Source: Microcebus murinus
Lineage: Eukaryota > Chordata > Mammalia > Primates > Cheirogaleidae
Length of the DNA stretch: 64,000 nt
Assembly (NCBI RefSeq): GCF_040939455.1
Contig: NC_134119.1
Coordinates: 9,102,501 to 9,166,500 of the forward strand
Direction of reading: 5' to 3'
In this document: one piece after another, positions 1 through 11,534 of the stretch
Layout of the letters: each line of letters begins with the position of its first letter
Numbering within the stretch: the stretch's first letter is position 1
Notes under the pieces: model-generated
The model's database searches: none
What the model saw: only the letters and a program-made list of their open reading frames with translations
What the model was told of the DNA's origin: nothing
Made by a program: the position numbers and the translations under genes

Positions 1-153
1 TTGTCACAACTGGAGGTGGGGAGGCAGGTACCACTGGCTTCTAGCATTAGAGATCAGAGATGTGGCAAAGCATCCTACAATGCACAGGACAGTTCACATG
101 ACAAAGAGTTACCAGCTCAGAATGGCAGTAGGGCCAAGGTTGAGAAAACCTTG
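1..153 (+). mobile_element. MER20 (hAT-Charlie DNA transposon), cut by window start
   Basis: Matches the second two thirds of the MER20 consensus as I remember it: 'ttgtcacaactgg' at the start, then 'catcctacaatgcacagg', and the terminal 'ccaaggttgagaaa'. The first part lies outside the window. MER20 is a non-autonomous hAT element of about 220 bp spread early in eutherian evolution. First of five copies in this window. Confidence 0.85.
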
Positions 154-176
154 ATATACAGGGTAGTGGGCAAGGG

Positions 177-395
177 CAGGGCCCCAGAACCAGGCAGCTT
201 GTGTTCAAATCCTGACTTCGCTATGGACTAGCTGAACACCTTAATGCTTCTATACCTCCATTTCCGTATCTCTAAAATAGAGAAGACAGGCACCTGCCTT
301 GTAGAGTTCCCATGGAGATCAAATAAGTTAATCTACGTTAAGTGCTTAGAGTACAGGCCTGGCACATAATTTGTGGATCACAAATGATACCCACA
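177..395 (+). mobile_element. MIR SINE
   Basis: Carries the MIR order of phrases: a 'gtgttcaaatcctgac' core, a 'cctccatttccgtatctcta' segment (from 'cctcagtttcctcatctgta'), then 'aaataagttaat' and 'ggcctggcacataa'. Old, diverged tRNA-derived SINE with no coding capacity. Confidence 0.75.
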
Positions 396-729
396 TTGTG
401 AAATCTATGATCATATAATAATAACCTCACTGGCTCAAAATTATTTATTTACCTGCCTAGCTCCTTCGACTCTCCCTAACCTGTGAGCATCCTAAGGACC
501 GCACTGCATGTTAATGATCTGTGTCACCTCAGCACCAAGCGCAGAGCCCAAACAGAACAAGCCCGAAGCCAGAGATTCAATCAATAGATTGTAGCCGTCA
601 CCACCGGCGATGGCCCACATCTGCCCAGCTGTTGCCACACAGGGCACCGTGGCCTGATCCGGCTGAGGGCTTTCCCTGACCACCAAGTCCACCCTGTGTC
701 CAACAGGGCAGGCCCGAGGTGCCAAAGAA
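396..729. other. Unique DNA upstream of CpG island
   Basis: No repeat family recognised. GC content rises steadily towards the CpG island. The minus-strand open frame overlapping this stretch (492-830) shows no recognisable domain and I do not call it a gene. Confidence 0.5.
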
Positions 730-1215
730 TCAATGCCCCCGGGGAGCAGCCCTCGACCAGTAGCGGAGGGAAACTGGCCTATAAACACCCCGGCTCCCTC
801 TCCGCTGGCGTGGGTCACGGTGCGGGGCATGGTCTACACTGCCTCCCAGGCTTCCCCGGCAGGATAAGCTCCAGTCGCCCAGGAAAGCGCTTTGCTTGAT
901 AACATGCGCTTTATCGGCCGCCTTCCCAGCCTGGCCTCCCTTCCACTCCTCTCCTAGCGTGCTTTGGCGTCACCTCCCGCACACAGCACCGAGCCCTGAC
1001 GCTGGTCTCAGAGCTGCTCCCGGGGCGTCCGCAACGCACACCGCACGACGAGGGCGGCACGCACCGAGCCTTCCTGCAAGACGGCAGCATCTCGGACTGG
1101 AGTGCCATCTCGCGAGAGTGGGAGGCGAGAACTCGCACCCCGACAGCGCCGGACCCAAGCTCCCCTCCCGCTCGTTTCTCACTTCTCGGGAAGCACGTCC
1201 CCCCGTCCAGTAGAT
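730..1215. promoter_or_regulatory. CpG island, candidate orphan promoter or enhancer
   Basis: By hand count about 43 CpG dinucleotides in roughly 490 bases of about 60% GC, so observed/expected is near 1; the densest part is 960-1213 with about 28. The surrounding DNA is CpG-poor, as expected for methylated mammalian DNA. No repeat family explains it. A TATA-like 'tataaac' lies at 780-786 on the plus strand. Overlapping open frames on both strands (896-1213 plus, 911-1453 minus) carry no domain I recognise. Such islands usually mark promoters of coding or long non-coding transcripts; strand and transcript cannot be decided here. Inference: regulatory, likely hypomethylated in the germline. 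Confidence 0.7.
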
Positions 1216-1856
1216 GGCAGGGGCTGAAACAGGACGCAGAAGAAAGAAAATCCATTCTCAGAGTGATAAAAATAAATAATACGCCTCCAGGTCTGAGAAT
1301 GGTATTAAATGAAACTTGAGGTAATCTTCCGAGCAGAGCTCGGGGGCACCTGTGACGTTTAAATGGAGCTACTCTGTTTCTAGGGAAATACATACTTTTA
1401 AAAATTACGCTTGAGGCTAAAAGCTTCCAACAATAAATCTCCCCGAGGCGCACTCCTCTAGGGACAAATATACCGGGAAATCTTCAAAGAGGGTGCTTGG
1501 TTTATCGCTTAGTGTCTCTTTCCCACTGAGGAAGGAAGTCTCTTTGTTTCCACTGAGAAGCTGGGTCCACCAGGACCTCTTCAAAGGCTGGAAAATTCTC
1601 CAGGACCCACCCCCCACCCCCACCCCTTAAAGACTACAGATCATTTCATTCTGAAAATAATCCGCAGGAGTTGAAAGCAGACAGTGTGTTGGCAATCAGT
1701 GCTGTTCCCCTTGACCTGAAGAAAAGAAAATCAAACAAACAAATAATGGCAAAAACCCATCCTGCTGGGTTACTAAAATACAACCTCAAATCCATTCTTT
1801 TATCCATCATGGAAAACTGTATAATAATAGTCACACAAATTTGTTGAGCATTTACA
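1216..1856. other. Unique DNA downstream of CpG island
   Basis: No recognisable repeat. It includes a C-rich run at about 1607-1625 and AT-rich sequence after 1640. The transition from the island is abrupt. Nothing else supportable is seen. Confidence 0.5.
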
Positions 1857-2250
1857 ATGTCTCTTAGTCCATACTCTTATAACAGAATATCTGAAACTGA
1901 GTAATTTATAAAGAAAAGAAATGTATTTCTTACAGTTATAGAGGCTGAGAAGTTCAAGGTCAAGGGTTTGAGGGCTTTCTTGCTGGTGAGACTCTCTGCA
2001 GAGTCTGGAGGTGGCACAGGGTGTCACATGGTTTGGGGGTGCTAGCTCAGGTCTGATTGTGCTAGCTCAGGTCTCTCCTCCTCTTCTTATAAGGCCACCA
2101 GCCCCACTCCCAGGATAACCTATTAATCTATGAATGCATTAATTAGTTCATGGGGGCTCTGAAAGGTGCTATCTCTCAATACTGGCACATTGGGGATTAA
2201 GTTTCAACATGAGTTTTGGAGGGGACAGACATTTAAATCATAGCACTATG
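1857..2250 (-). mobile_element. MaLR solo LTR, MST type
   Basis: Reads as an MST LTR in reverse: 'aacagaatatctgaaactga' then 'gtaatttataaagaaaagaa' at the left, 'ggcacattggggattaagtt' and 'agttttggaggggacagaca' near the right. About 390 bp, the size of a full solo LTR. A 14-base phrase 'gctagctcaggtct' is repeated 20 bases apart at 2041 and 2061, a private duplication inside the LTR. No internal retroviral region. Confidence 0.8.
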
Positions 2251-2254
2251 TACA

Positions 2255-2425
2255 GGGCATTTAGATTTATTACCTCACTTAACAACTGCATAAAATAAGT
2301 AACATTATGTCCATTTTACAGTCAGAGAGTTTGAGAAGCAAAGCTTAAAAAATGTACCAAGGTCATGTCATGTAGCTCATGAATAGTGGCGCTGGTATTT
2401 TCAACCCAGGAGAGTCTAACTATTT
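2255..2425 (+). mobile_element. MIR SINE
   Basis: Shows 'tgtccattttacagtcagag', 'accaaggtcatgtcatgtag' and 'ggtattttcaacccagg', the characteristic central and distal MIR phrases. Diverged old copy. Confidence 0.75.
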
Positions 2426-2945
2426 TAAAATTCTGTACTAGGCGATCACCTTATGTGAAACTTCAGTCCAATTTAACTGATAAACATCATCTGTGTAGAG
2501 CTGGCAACTATTCCACTAGATATCAGGCATGGAGACAGGGAACATATAAAAACTGACAGTTATCAGCGGCAAAATTCCAATAAATAGGAAATAATTGTTG
2601 CACATTGCGAGTGAAGATTTCCGTCTAAGATTCCATAATCATCGTAAACTGTATCTCTCATATGTGTGTCAAGCATGCATGCAACTATGACACAGTTGTC
2701 CGGGAATCTAAACTGTAGGAAGATGAAATTAAAGCCAGGAGTAATTGAATTAATAGAGAAATGAGAGACCAATTTACTGTCACTAAAGAAAGTGAGGAAA
2801 AGAGACCACGTCCCACTGCACGGATGCTAGTACTGCGCTTGCAGCACCTCACAGCTTCCCCGGCAGCGAATGTGTTAAGCCCTCCTCACGTTCACCATCT
2901 GCCTCACACTCCGAGTGCCAGACTGCCTTGGTTCCACTCTGAGCA
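2426..2945. other. Unique DNA
   Basis: No repeat family or coding signal recognised. Confidence 0.45.
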
Positions 2946-2949
2946 CCAA

Positions 2950-3125
2950 CACTTGCTAGCTGCAGGGGCTTGAGAAGTTTCCTCATCTTTTGTGAGCCTC
3001 TGTTTTCTCACTCAAATATGGCCAGGGATAATACCTTCCTCAAAGGAGTATCGTGAAGATTCAATGAGAAATGCATGCAAAAGGTACAACTCAGAACATA
3101 ATAGGCACGCAGTAAATATTCCTGG
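2950..3125 (+). mobile_element. MIR SINE
   Basis: Contains 'cctctgttttctcactcaaa', 'cgtgaagattcaatgagaa' and 'cataataggcacgcagtaaa', the right-hand part of MIR followed by the region shared with L2 tails. Confidence 0.75.
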
Positions 3126-3545
3126 GTGTCCTTCTGCCCTCACCTGAAGGCTGAGACAGCCAGGCAGGTGCACACAGCCTCCTCGGGCCCCAAGCTCTAC
3201 CCAGCTGCCTGTGTGCTTGGCTTCCCTTGCAGCCCAGAGCAAAGCAGAGAAACCTGGTTAGGTGAACTGGCCTCTGCACCAAGCTCCAGAGAGGAACTCT
3301 TGCACTGAAGCCACAACTAGTTATAGGACTCCAAGGCCAGCTTTCATTTGCAGCCCCCCGGGATAGGATCTTACAGTAAACGGCCTTGAGGATAATCCAG
3401 CCGGGGTGCATGGATTCTCATGCTTCCTTGGGGTGCACTGAGCAGGACGTGAGTGCTTATAACCAGGAGGAGAAGGCATGTACAGGTGGGTGTCAGGGAG
3501 ACAGATGAGTGGCGCAGAACATGAACTCTTTCTTCAAACGTTCAT
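3126..3545. other. Unique DNA
   Basis: GC-moderate sequence with no repeat I recognise. The two overlapping opposite-strand open frames here lack any domain. Confidence 0.45.
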
Positions 3546-3549
3546 AAGA

Positions 3550-3725
3550 ATATCCCCTAACTGGCTGAAGATAACTTAAATCATTTCTAGTCCTCACCAT
3601 AAGCCCATAAAATGGCACCATTATCCCCATTTTACAGATTGGATTGATCTCAAGGTTCAACTCATCTACCACAATGCCCTATCTGGGAAGAGGTAGATTT
3701 AGACTGTAAATTCAGACATCCTGCT
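3550..3725 (+). mobile_element. MIR SINE, diverged
   Basis: The phrase 'attatccccattttacag' is the central MIR signature; flanks are diverged but in order. Confidence 0.6.
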
Positions 3726-4325
3726 ACTGACCCCTATAATCTTTTTACTCCCTTCCCTGTGTGTCTCGTGAGTGACTGGTGTTTCCATAGATAACCTGAA
3801 AACAGTGGTCGGAGACACAGAGATGCGGGCTCAGCTCCATCTCCCTTCAGGGAAGGCCTTGTTGCCCAGCTGAGGGGCGCGTGGTCAGCAGACAGCCCCG
3901 GGCCGCCTGCCCTTGCATGCAGGGGCTGCCTCAGCTGCATGGGGTCCACGAAGTCCCCCTCAAGCCCTCGGGACAGCTCCCACAGTGACAGAGCCAGGTG
4001 GGGACATAAAGACCCAGTGTGGACACTCTGATGGGCAGCACCAGGCCCAGAGCTGCCCCGGGGTTGGCAGAGGCTCTTTCGGGGCGGCATGTCAGTTTGC
4101 TTCTGCCTCCGCCCGATCTTGCTGCCTCCCCTTCTTCTTATAGGTATGTATCCCAATAAACACCTCAAACCCCCGATTCTGCCTCAGGGTCTGCTTCGAA
4201 AGGACATAACCTGTGCTGCAAAGCGAAGCACAGAGTGTGGTCTACACATCAGTCTGATCCTAAAGTCACAATTACTCCTGTTCAGGGGGCCCAGGGAGCT
4301 CAGGCCTTTAAAGCCACAGAAAGGT
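3726..4325. other. GC-rich unique DNA
   Basis: GC-rich with scattered CpGs between about 3840 and 4090, but not dense enough to call an island. The 144-codon minus frame (3734-4168) has low-complexity, frame-shadow composition and no family resemblance. Confidence 0.45.
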
Positions 4326-4329
4326 AGGC

Positions 4330-4480
4330 TCTGGTCATGAAAAACAGAAGTTATATTTTGGAGTCAAAAGACCTCAACTGGACTCCTAGCTCATCCAATT
4401 TCTATATCTGTGGTGGGCAATCCGGGTGACCTCACTGTACCTTACGTGAAAATTAAGACTACTATTACTGCATGGGAGCA
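4330..4480 (+). mobile_element. MIR SINE fragment, weak
   Basis: 'ttttggagtcaaaagacctc' followed by a 'gactcctagctcatcca' stretch fits the MIR left half ('ttggagtcagacagacctgg'). Heavily decayed. Confidence 0.45.
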
Positions 4481-6125
4481 ATCGAGACAAGGCAAATACA
4501 GATCAAAGCGCATCTTATCACGTTCATCACCGTCACCCTGACAGCTCCCCTCGTTCCATTATGGATGAACAGGAACAGTTACGGCATGGGCAAAATGCTC
4601 TGCTCTTCCCCAGTAACCCAATTCCCCTCTCAATGAGGAGAGCAAATGTCATTCTTTCCCAAAAGTTTCCAAAATCAGCAACCCCAGCGATAGATAGCAG
4701 GAAACAGGGAACATTGTTATTCTTGTAGAGCAGAGCTGTAGCATATAATTAAATCATTAAGAGGCAAATTAACTCCTCTAGCAATACTCGTCTCAGTATT
4801 TGTGGGCAAACCCATTAGCGTTGTGCCAGTAACTCCTGAAATTTCTTTGCATGCAGACTGAGTAACTACAGCTTCAAAGGCAAGGGACGGGGCGGGGAGT
4901 GCGGTGTACAAGTGATTTGATCCACTGTGGACATGCAAGGGAGGGATAGGGTGGGGAAGAGACGGGATGCTAATGGCATGTTGTGACTATATTTCATAAA
5001 CCCTTTGAAAATATAGCTGCCAAACTTCCCTTACCTAGAGCCAACAATAAATCTATTCTTTTCCCAGGAAAACCATTCAAGAGCTTTTGGTTTCCCATTC
5101 ACTTAGTCTTCATCAACTGCTCTCAATTTTGCTGAATTCTTCCTGCTTGGATTATTTGTTTTTGGAGGGGGCATAGCTGGGGGGTTACTGAGTAAATAGA
5201 ACGGGCATCTTCCAGCGTGCCACTTTGGAGCTGTTTATTTAGCAGGGTTAAAAAAAAGAAGAAGAAGAATGAATACAAAGTTGGCTTCGATTCTGTGGCC
5301 AAATATATATTTATGCTATTGACTCAAATTCAAGCTAACCAATCTGGTTGGCTGTCTCTGGCCTTCAATTCTTCCAGGCTTGAGTGTTTCAGTCAATATG
5401 TTGATCGTTTATATGATGACCCTGCTTAAACCCTTAATAAAATGTAAACAACACGAAAGTGTATTGGAAGTCAACATAACTCATTATGGCTGCTTATACA
5501 CTCATCAAAATCCTGGGGGGGTGTCTGACCTGATTGGAGGTTTACTCCAGAGTCATACAATAATTTTAGCTGTGAAAAAAAATTTTATGGTGTGTAAGAT
5601 TAGCCCACACTAATGCAAGGTCAAAAATAATAGAATCAATAGGCAAACTCAATACTGTTAACATTTTGAGAAAATTACTACCAGAAAACAATGTCAACAA
5701 CAGATTGAAATGAGTCTCCAAAGTCGTCCCATTGATTTCCTTTCAATTTGGTGACAATCTAACTCTTTCTTTTATGCAATATGGAATTTTTCTAGCCTTT
5801 TTTTTCCAGCTCTGCTTTAAATGTGAAATATTTCTGTTGTACTTTTTTTTTTTACTAATTTCAAATGTTACATGTGTTGAAAAAATGTGTATGGGTATCC
5901 ATATCTAAGAGAACAGAATATCAAGATTTATTCCATCATGTAGAGCCTTTAACGGGTCTTTAATTTAGGATTCAGCTGATAAATTCAGGAGCTATTTTAA
6001 TTATAGCAAGGCACCCAAGTGCAAATGTAAACAGTGCCATTAATAAATTACCAACTAAATAAAAACCTTATACTGGAAACACATGGCCTTGAACGTGGTT
6101 TTTTATCAGCTATATCATATGCGTT
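4481..6125. other. AT-rich unique DNA, possible conserved non-coding block at 4690-4900
   Basis: No repeat recognised in about 1.6 kb. The stretch 4690-4900 keeps several TAAT-type cores ('ataattaaatcattaag') and looks compositionally like mammalian conserved enhancers. This is inference only. The rest is ordinary AT-rich sequence with short T runs at about 5801 and 5844. Confidence 0.4.
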
Positions 6126-6339
6126 ATTATCCTTGATGTTGGAAGGGGAGCTTACTGCTTGGAAGATCCATGTTCTTTAGTATTACTTGAGAGACCAGTA
6201 AGTAACCATGCATTAGCAATGGAATGAGAAACCCAACCCAACCTAGACCTTTCTGCCCAAGCCTTCCTATCTTAGTCAAAGGCTCCATCATCACCCAACC
6301 AACTCCCACCTCCACTGATTTATTTAAGCCCAAACATTA

Positions 6340-6850
6340 GGAATTATCATTAATTTCTCTCTTTCCTTCTTTCCCATAGCCAATCCATCAGCAAGTTCTA
6401 GCAGTTTTAAACTCCAGATTATAACCTGAATCCACCCACATCACATCCCTGGTCATTCACTGCAAAAGCCTCTTTCTTGGTCTCCTTGTTTTCAGTTTTC
6501 TACCCAACAGGGCACAGTGATCACTTAAAAACACAAATTAAATCATTTTGTACTTGTCCTTTAAATTCTTTCGTAGGTTCCGCTGTACGTCATATAAAAC
6601 CTTTCATGACCCAGAATATGCCAAGCTCAGTAATATTTCAAGGCCCTCGCCTGGGCTCCTCCTTTCTTCTTCCTGGCACATCTTTCTCCCAACCTTAACC
6701 ATCACTGGTTTACTGTTTTGAACGGGTCTCAGTTCTAGAAGAACCTTCTCTGATCATGTCATCAAAGGGTGCCCATTTTAACCTCACCCTCATACCTCTC
6801 AGTTGCTTCTGTCATCTTTATCATTTCTGTGAAGAAGCTGACATTTATAA
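6340..6850 (+). mobile_element. L2 LINE fragment (3' part of ORF)
   Basis: Diverged L2 in sense orientation: 'tggtctccttgttttcagtt', 'cagggcacagtgatcactta', and the later 'gtttactgttttgaacggg' and 'ccttctctgatcatgtcatc' follow the L2 ORF2 order. No intact frame remains. Confidence 0.65.
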
Positions 6851-7985
6851 CTATGACTCCAGTGTGTAAAAGAAAAGGCGGGAGGGCTGAATATATAAAT
6901 CATTTTATCTAACATATATACCCCTTTTGTTCTCAACCTTCATTTTCATGGACAGCAGGAATTTCTTAATCGATCAACGAAGGGCACTAATACTCTTTTT
7001 GTTAAATTTTCTTTGGGGTAATTTTCCAACCTCTCAGAGTTTCTCTCCAATCTCAGGGTTCTTGTCCCCTTCCCAAGATGTATTTGGGTGAAAGGTCAGG
7101 TCCTCCTGGTCCCAGGAAGGCATGTCTGGATCATGAACTTCCCTTGCACTTAGGTTTCTTCTGTTCATGGTCCTCAGGCATCGCCCTCCCTACTTATTGC
7201 AACCACTGTCATGCAGTGTGGCCCTCCTGCTCTGTGGGTGTTCCAGCCTGGCGTCCACCAAGACGCAGTCCAGCTCAACTAGTCTTTTGGGCTCTGTGCT
7301 GGCACCTGGTGTGAATGACTCTGGATCTCACCATTGCCTCTGGGCGCGAAGTCCCAGTCACCTAAACTTCCTTTACCTGAACCCAGGCTTCTTCTAGGGA
7401 AATGGTTCAAACAACACTTCCACATGCCCACTGGTGTAAGTGATTGCCTGTTTCCCCTTGATGCTAAGGTACCCGGGGCCTTAGAAGGCTGCCCAGGCAG
7501 ACCCGTGGTATTCTCTTGTTCCCAACCACGTCAGAAGCACCCTTGTGCCCAACACAATGCTCGTCTCTGGGGCTTCACTCTCCCCAATATTCAAACTGAA
7601 AAGCTGTTCTTGCATGGCCTAGAATTAGGATACTCCTTTCAGAATTTCCTTCCCTCCTCTCTCCTTGCCATGTTTCTGGGCTCTTCTTTTTGGACCCCAA
7701 GGGCTTTTCCCTACCATTGTGATCAGAAACTTCTTTTACTTCATAATTCCCCCTTTGTCACGCTATGTTTCCCTTTGTGGTATGCCCTCTGAGCCTTGAT
7801 GTTGAGATATAAAATCCCAGTTCAGGAAGTACCCACCAAAATTGCAATTTCTTGTAGAAGTCTGGCTTATAAGGCTATCTTCTTACTATAAATATCTATT
7901 TTGAAACTCAAAGCCAAGAATTGTGATTAAGATAATTATATTTCTGTAAGTGTTGCTTGAGGATTATTAAATACGTTTTTTAAAT
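6851..7985. other. Unique DNA
   Basis: No repeat family recognised. A 152-codon plus frame (7334-7792) lacks motifs or splice context and overlaps two other frames, so it is treated as chance. Confidence 0.45.
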
Positions 7986-7989
7986 TTTG

Positions 7990-8370
7990 AAGCCATCTTA
8001 AAATTGCAGAAAAGTTGCAAGGATGGAAAAAAGAATCTTTTTTCCCCCTGATCTGTACAAGTTAAGTTGCTGAACTGATGCCCAAACACCTTACTGTGTA
8101 TTTTCTACAAACAGGCTACTTTTTTACACCACCAACTAACATAATCAGGAAACTGACATGCTGTATGCCTACCATGGAATCCTCAGATCCCACTCGTGTT
8201 TCTCCAGTTTTCCTAATAATGTCCTTGGTAGCAAAAGGTTTGAGCTCAGAATCAGCTGCTGCATTTAGTTCTCATACTTCCGTCGTCTTTGGGCTACAAC
8301 AATACTTCGGTCTTTCCTTGACTTTCATGCGCTTGACAGTGTGGAAAATTAGACGCCAGTGATTTTGCAG
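7990..8370 (-). mobile_element. L1M-type LINE-1 3' UTR, antisense
   Basis: Matches the antisense 3' UTR common to old L1M subfamilies: 'ttgcagaaaagttgcaagga', 'agttgctgaactgatgccc', 'taataatgtccttggtagca' and 'tctttccttgactttcatg'. The poly-A end of the element would be to the left. 5'-truncated, no ORF. Confidence 0.75.
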
Positions 8371-10141
8371 ACCTTCTCTGGCCCTTCTGCTGTGGCCTAC
8401 GCTTAGTGCTTGTGAGACGGTATAGCCTTGTCTGAAGCCATGGCTAAGACAACAGATGCTAAAACACACTTCCAGGGTCACATTCTGTCTTCATCACTCC
8501 TGATCGTGTGGTCTTGGCAATGAAACGCTCCGTGTTCAGTTTCTGTGTTGGTAGGATGAAGGTACCCACTGCTGTGTTATCCTGGGGCCGCTGTAAGAAT
8601 ACTCTTCTTCCTGCACACTCCAGCCTGGCTTCCCTGAGGATTTACGGCCCCTTACAAATGACTGGTGGGTACAAGGAGTATAAATTACACCCCACTCCCT
8701 TGCTCCTGACTGCGGCAATCGTAGGCATGGCCTGCACTCTGAAGCTCCCCCGTGGGACAGAGCCCAAGTCACGTCCTCAGGACTTGGTGACTTTGCTTAC
8801 TTGGCCTTATTCTCCTGGCCTCCCTTCCTCGCTCCCTTTCTGGTCTTTTCTGGGGGCACTTCCTAATAAATTACTTGCATACAAATCCTCCTCTCAGGAT
8901 CTGCTTTTGAGACACACAATTTAAAGTAGCTTCCACCTTCTAAGAAAGCCGTTTGCCTGCCACGCGGAGGACAGGTAGCAGAGAGAGTACCAGTTTGGAA
9001 GCTGCCAGAATGGCCCAGATGTGAACCACGTGGGCAGAGAAGGGAACACACACAGACTGTATGTGGAGGTGGAGTCTACGGGATGGATTGGCTTCTACAC
9101 AGGGTACAGGGAATAGGGAGGGAAAGAGACAAATCAGGAATGAATTCAGGATCTATGCAAATTGTTTCCCATGAGGAGCAGAACAGCACTTTAGCAATGG
9201 AGAGCTGAGAGCTGATATTCTTAGAATCTCAGTTAATAATACTAAACATCGTTGGTAACAAGGACTGTAGACACACAACAGAATTTAATCGCTGGTACCA
9301 CAGTCTCACAATGGGAAATTACAATGCCCTGAATTTAATAGGTTTCATTTTTCAAAGCGAATATTTTGCTTTTACAATCTCTCACTGCCAGTGATGCTCT
9401 TGGATTAGAACTGATTAGAGAGTCTTCTTTTATCTAGAAACAAGGCCGTTGGCTATTTACACAGATTGGTTAGCTTTGTCCGACTGAAACAAAGGTCCCT
9501 TGCATGCCTCTTCCCCCTTTGTGTTCCAATCTCTTTGACTACCTCGGAAAGGGCTTCCATTTCTTTCCATTTCAGCAAGGCAGTGATGCCATAAGGAGGA
9601 AGAATGTGGGGTAGGTGTGGGAAGACCCGTGTTCCAGGCCACCAACCCCAGCACTAGGGTGGGTCACCCGACATCTGATCCCTAGGATCCTCAACTGACT
9701 TAATAATTACATCGTGCACAGATCTACTGAGTGGGAATATAGTGACAAAATCATCCTAGTCCTTGACCTCACGGGATTTATAGAAGGATCAAATTCCCCA
9801 CCTTTATTCACAAACAAAAAGTGGGACATGCAGACATACATTATTAGAATTTGTGTGATTTGTCTTTTCATTGTCTGTGTCTACTTTTAATATTGTCAGT
9901 TATAACTCAAATGCCTTTTTTTACATATTGTGAAGAAATAATCACATATGGTTGTAGGGGCCATAATCTGTAACCCTTTATGCCAAATATATTTCAGAAT
10001 TCAAGTTTTACTTGGATCTTAGTTAATTAGGTTCAGATATATTAAGTAATAATCTCAAAGAGGACTGGGGAAGATCTCTGTAATGAGACAATATTTCTGC
10101 AGGGCAACATGAAATTCCCACTCAGTAGGATAAATAAAGAC
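8371..10141. other. Unique DNA
   Basis: No repeat I can name. Mixed GC until about 9100, then AT-rich. Nothing coding is supportable. Confidence 0.4.
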
Positions 10142-10169
10142 CTCTCTCTCTCTCTCCCCCTCTCTCTCA
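10142..10169. repeat. (CT)n microsatellite
   Basis: Alternating CT with one interruption of five C residues. Confidence 0.9.
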
Positions 10170-10655
10170 TTTTGGTTTAGTTCAACTCTGGCCATCATAT
10201 GAATCATCAAAAAAGAAATTTTAAATTAACTTTGGTCTTCAGGTGGTTTTTTTGGATTTCAGAACTGCATTAAAGAAATCGTGGGCCTATAGCCCATATT
10301 GTTTGAAATAAGTTGGACATGAGTTGGGACTTAAAAACCAAATTTATCAAAGATATTCATTACAATTGCATTTGCTATAATGGTATTTGACCTATAGATG
10401 ACCCAGCTTTATAAATAAACTTAAAGCACCTCCAGGTCCATTAATATTTCATTGATCCATAAAATACTCCCAAGTACTTGTATTTATCAGCCTCGTGGAA
10501 AGACTGTGTCTGATGTAGAAACCGCACGCATAAAGAAAAGCAGCCTTGCTCCGGTGTCCTGGCTCATAATTCACATGAACATTAGGAGTCAGCGATAATA
10601 TAATTTTTAAGGCCCCAGGAGGGACCAATGAGAGTTGGCCTGACAGAATTGGACC
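10170..10655. other. Unique AT-rich DNA
   Basis: No repeat or gene signal recognised. Confidence 0.4.
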
Positions 10656-10659
10656 ATGC

Positions 10660-11135
10660 CATATGGTGGGTCGGCCTCCCCCATGCTTGAGACGGCAGTT
10701 TCTGGAGCGGTCTCTTTAAAACGCACGCTCGAGCCCATGACTTCTACTGAAAACCCTCCCGTGGCTTCCCACGGCACCTGGAAGAAAGGCCACATTCCTT
10801 GTCTTGGTCTGGCACCATCTGACCGCCTCTTTCTCCATCTCTCCTGATCCTCCAACCACCTGGCTTCTAATTTACAAAGCTCCCACCCACCTCGGCCCCT
10901 TTGTGTGAGAGACGGAGCGGGCCCCACTCCCAACCCGCGCTCTTCTTCATCCTTGAGTCTTCAGCTTGAAGGTCACCGACGGGGAAAGATCCCCTGCCCC
11001 ACCTGCGTCTGATCGCCTTCTCACGTTGCCCTGTTTATCTTCTTCTAACCATTATTCCTCTCTGAAACGACGGTGTAGTTTATTTATATTTGTGTTTCAT
11101 TGTTTATTGGAATTGCATTGCTTGGAATTTGGTCT
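10660..11135 (+). mobile_element. L2 LINE fragment with retained CpGs
   Basis: Sense L2: 'ggtctctttaaaacgcacgc', 'aaaccctcccgtggcttccc', 'tggtctggcaccatctgacc', and the tail-side 'gtttcattgtttattgg' follow the L2 order. It keeps about 23 CpGs in about 500 bases, more than expected for such an old repeat. Confidence 0.75.
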
Positions 11136-11534
11136 GCTGTCTGACTTGTGCTGGTTCTTAGTTTATAAAGGGGACTATGGACACAGAGAGGTCGACGCTG
11201 TTGAAAGAAAAGTTCAATGTGACTCACGGTTGCCCTAGAAATGAGAGGCGCATCCTGCAGGGCCACAGGGAAGGGCACCAGGAGGCAGAAAGTGGGCGTC
11301 GGGGTGGGGAGACACGGAGGTGTAAGCCATAGCCCTTCTCGGGCTTTCTGCAGGAAAGGCCAGGGAGGGCAGGGTGAATAGTTTGGGATTGGCCAGTTGG
11401 AATAATTCTGGTGCCCTCAGGGGCATACAGCTGTCCCTGGTTGTCTGGCACTCAGCTCCAGGTTGATTTAGGGTAGGAAAAATATTGGGGTGGTATCTGA
11501 GCATTAACTAAAGGAGAGAGAGGGACCCACCATG
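11136..11534. other. Unique DNA
   Basis: No repeat recognised; moderate GC. Open frames on the minus strand (11224-11504) overlap one another and show no domain. Confidence 0.4.

Noticed and set aside
780..786. TATA-like box as a defined promoter
   Set aside because: A single 'tataaac' in a CpG island is weak evidence, and no start site or downstream exon can be identified.
911..1453. 180-codon minus-strand open frame over the CpG island
   Set aside because: GC-rich islands have few stop codons by composition. No domain, no repeat of the frame beyond the island, and competing frames on the plus strand.
7334..7792. 152-codon plus-strand open frame
   Set aside because: Overlaps two other frames, no motif, no splice or promoter context.
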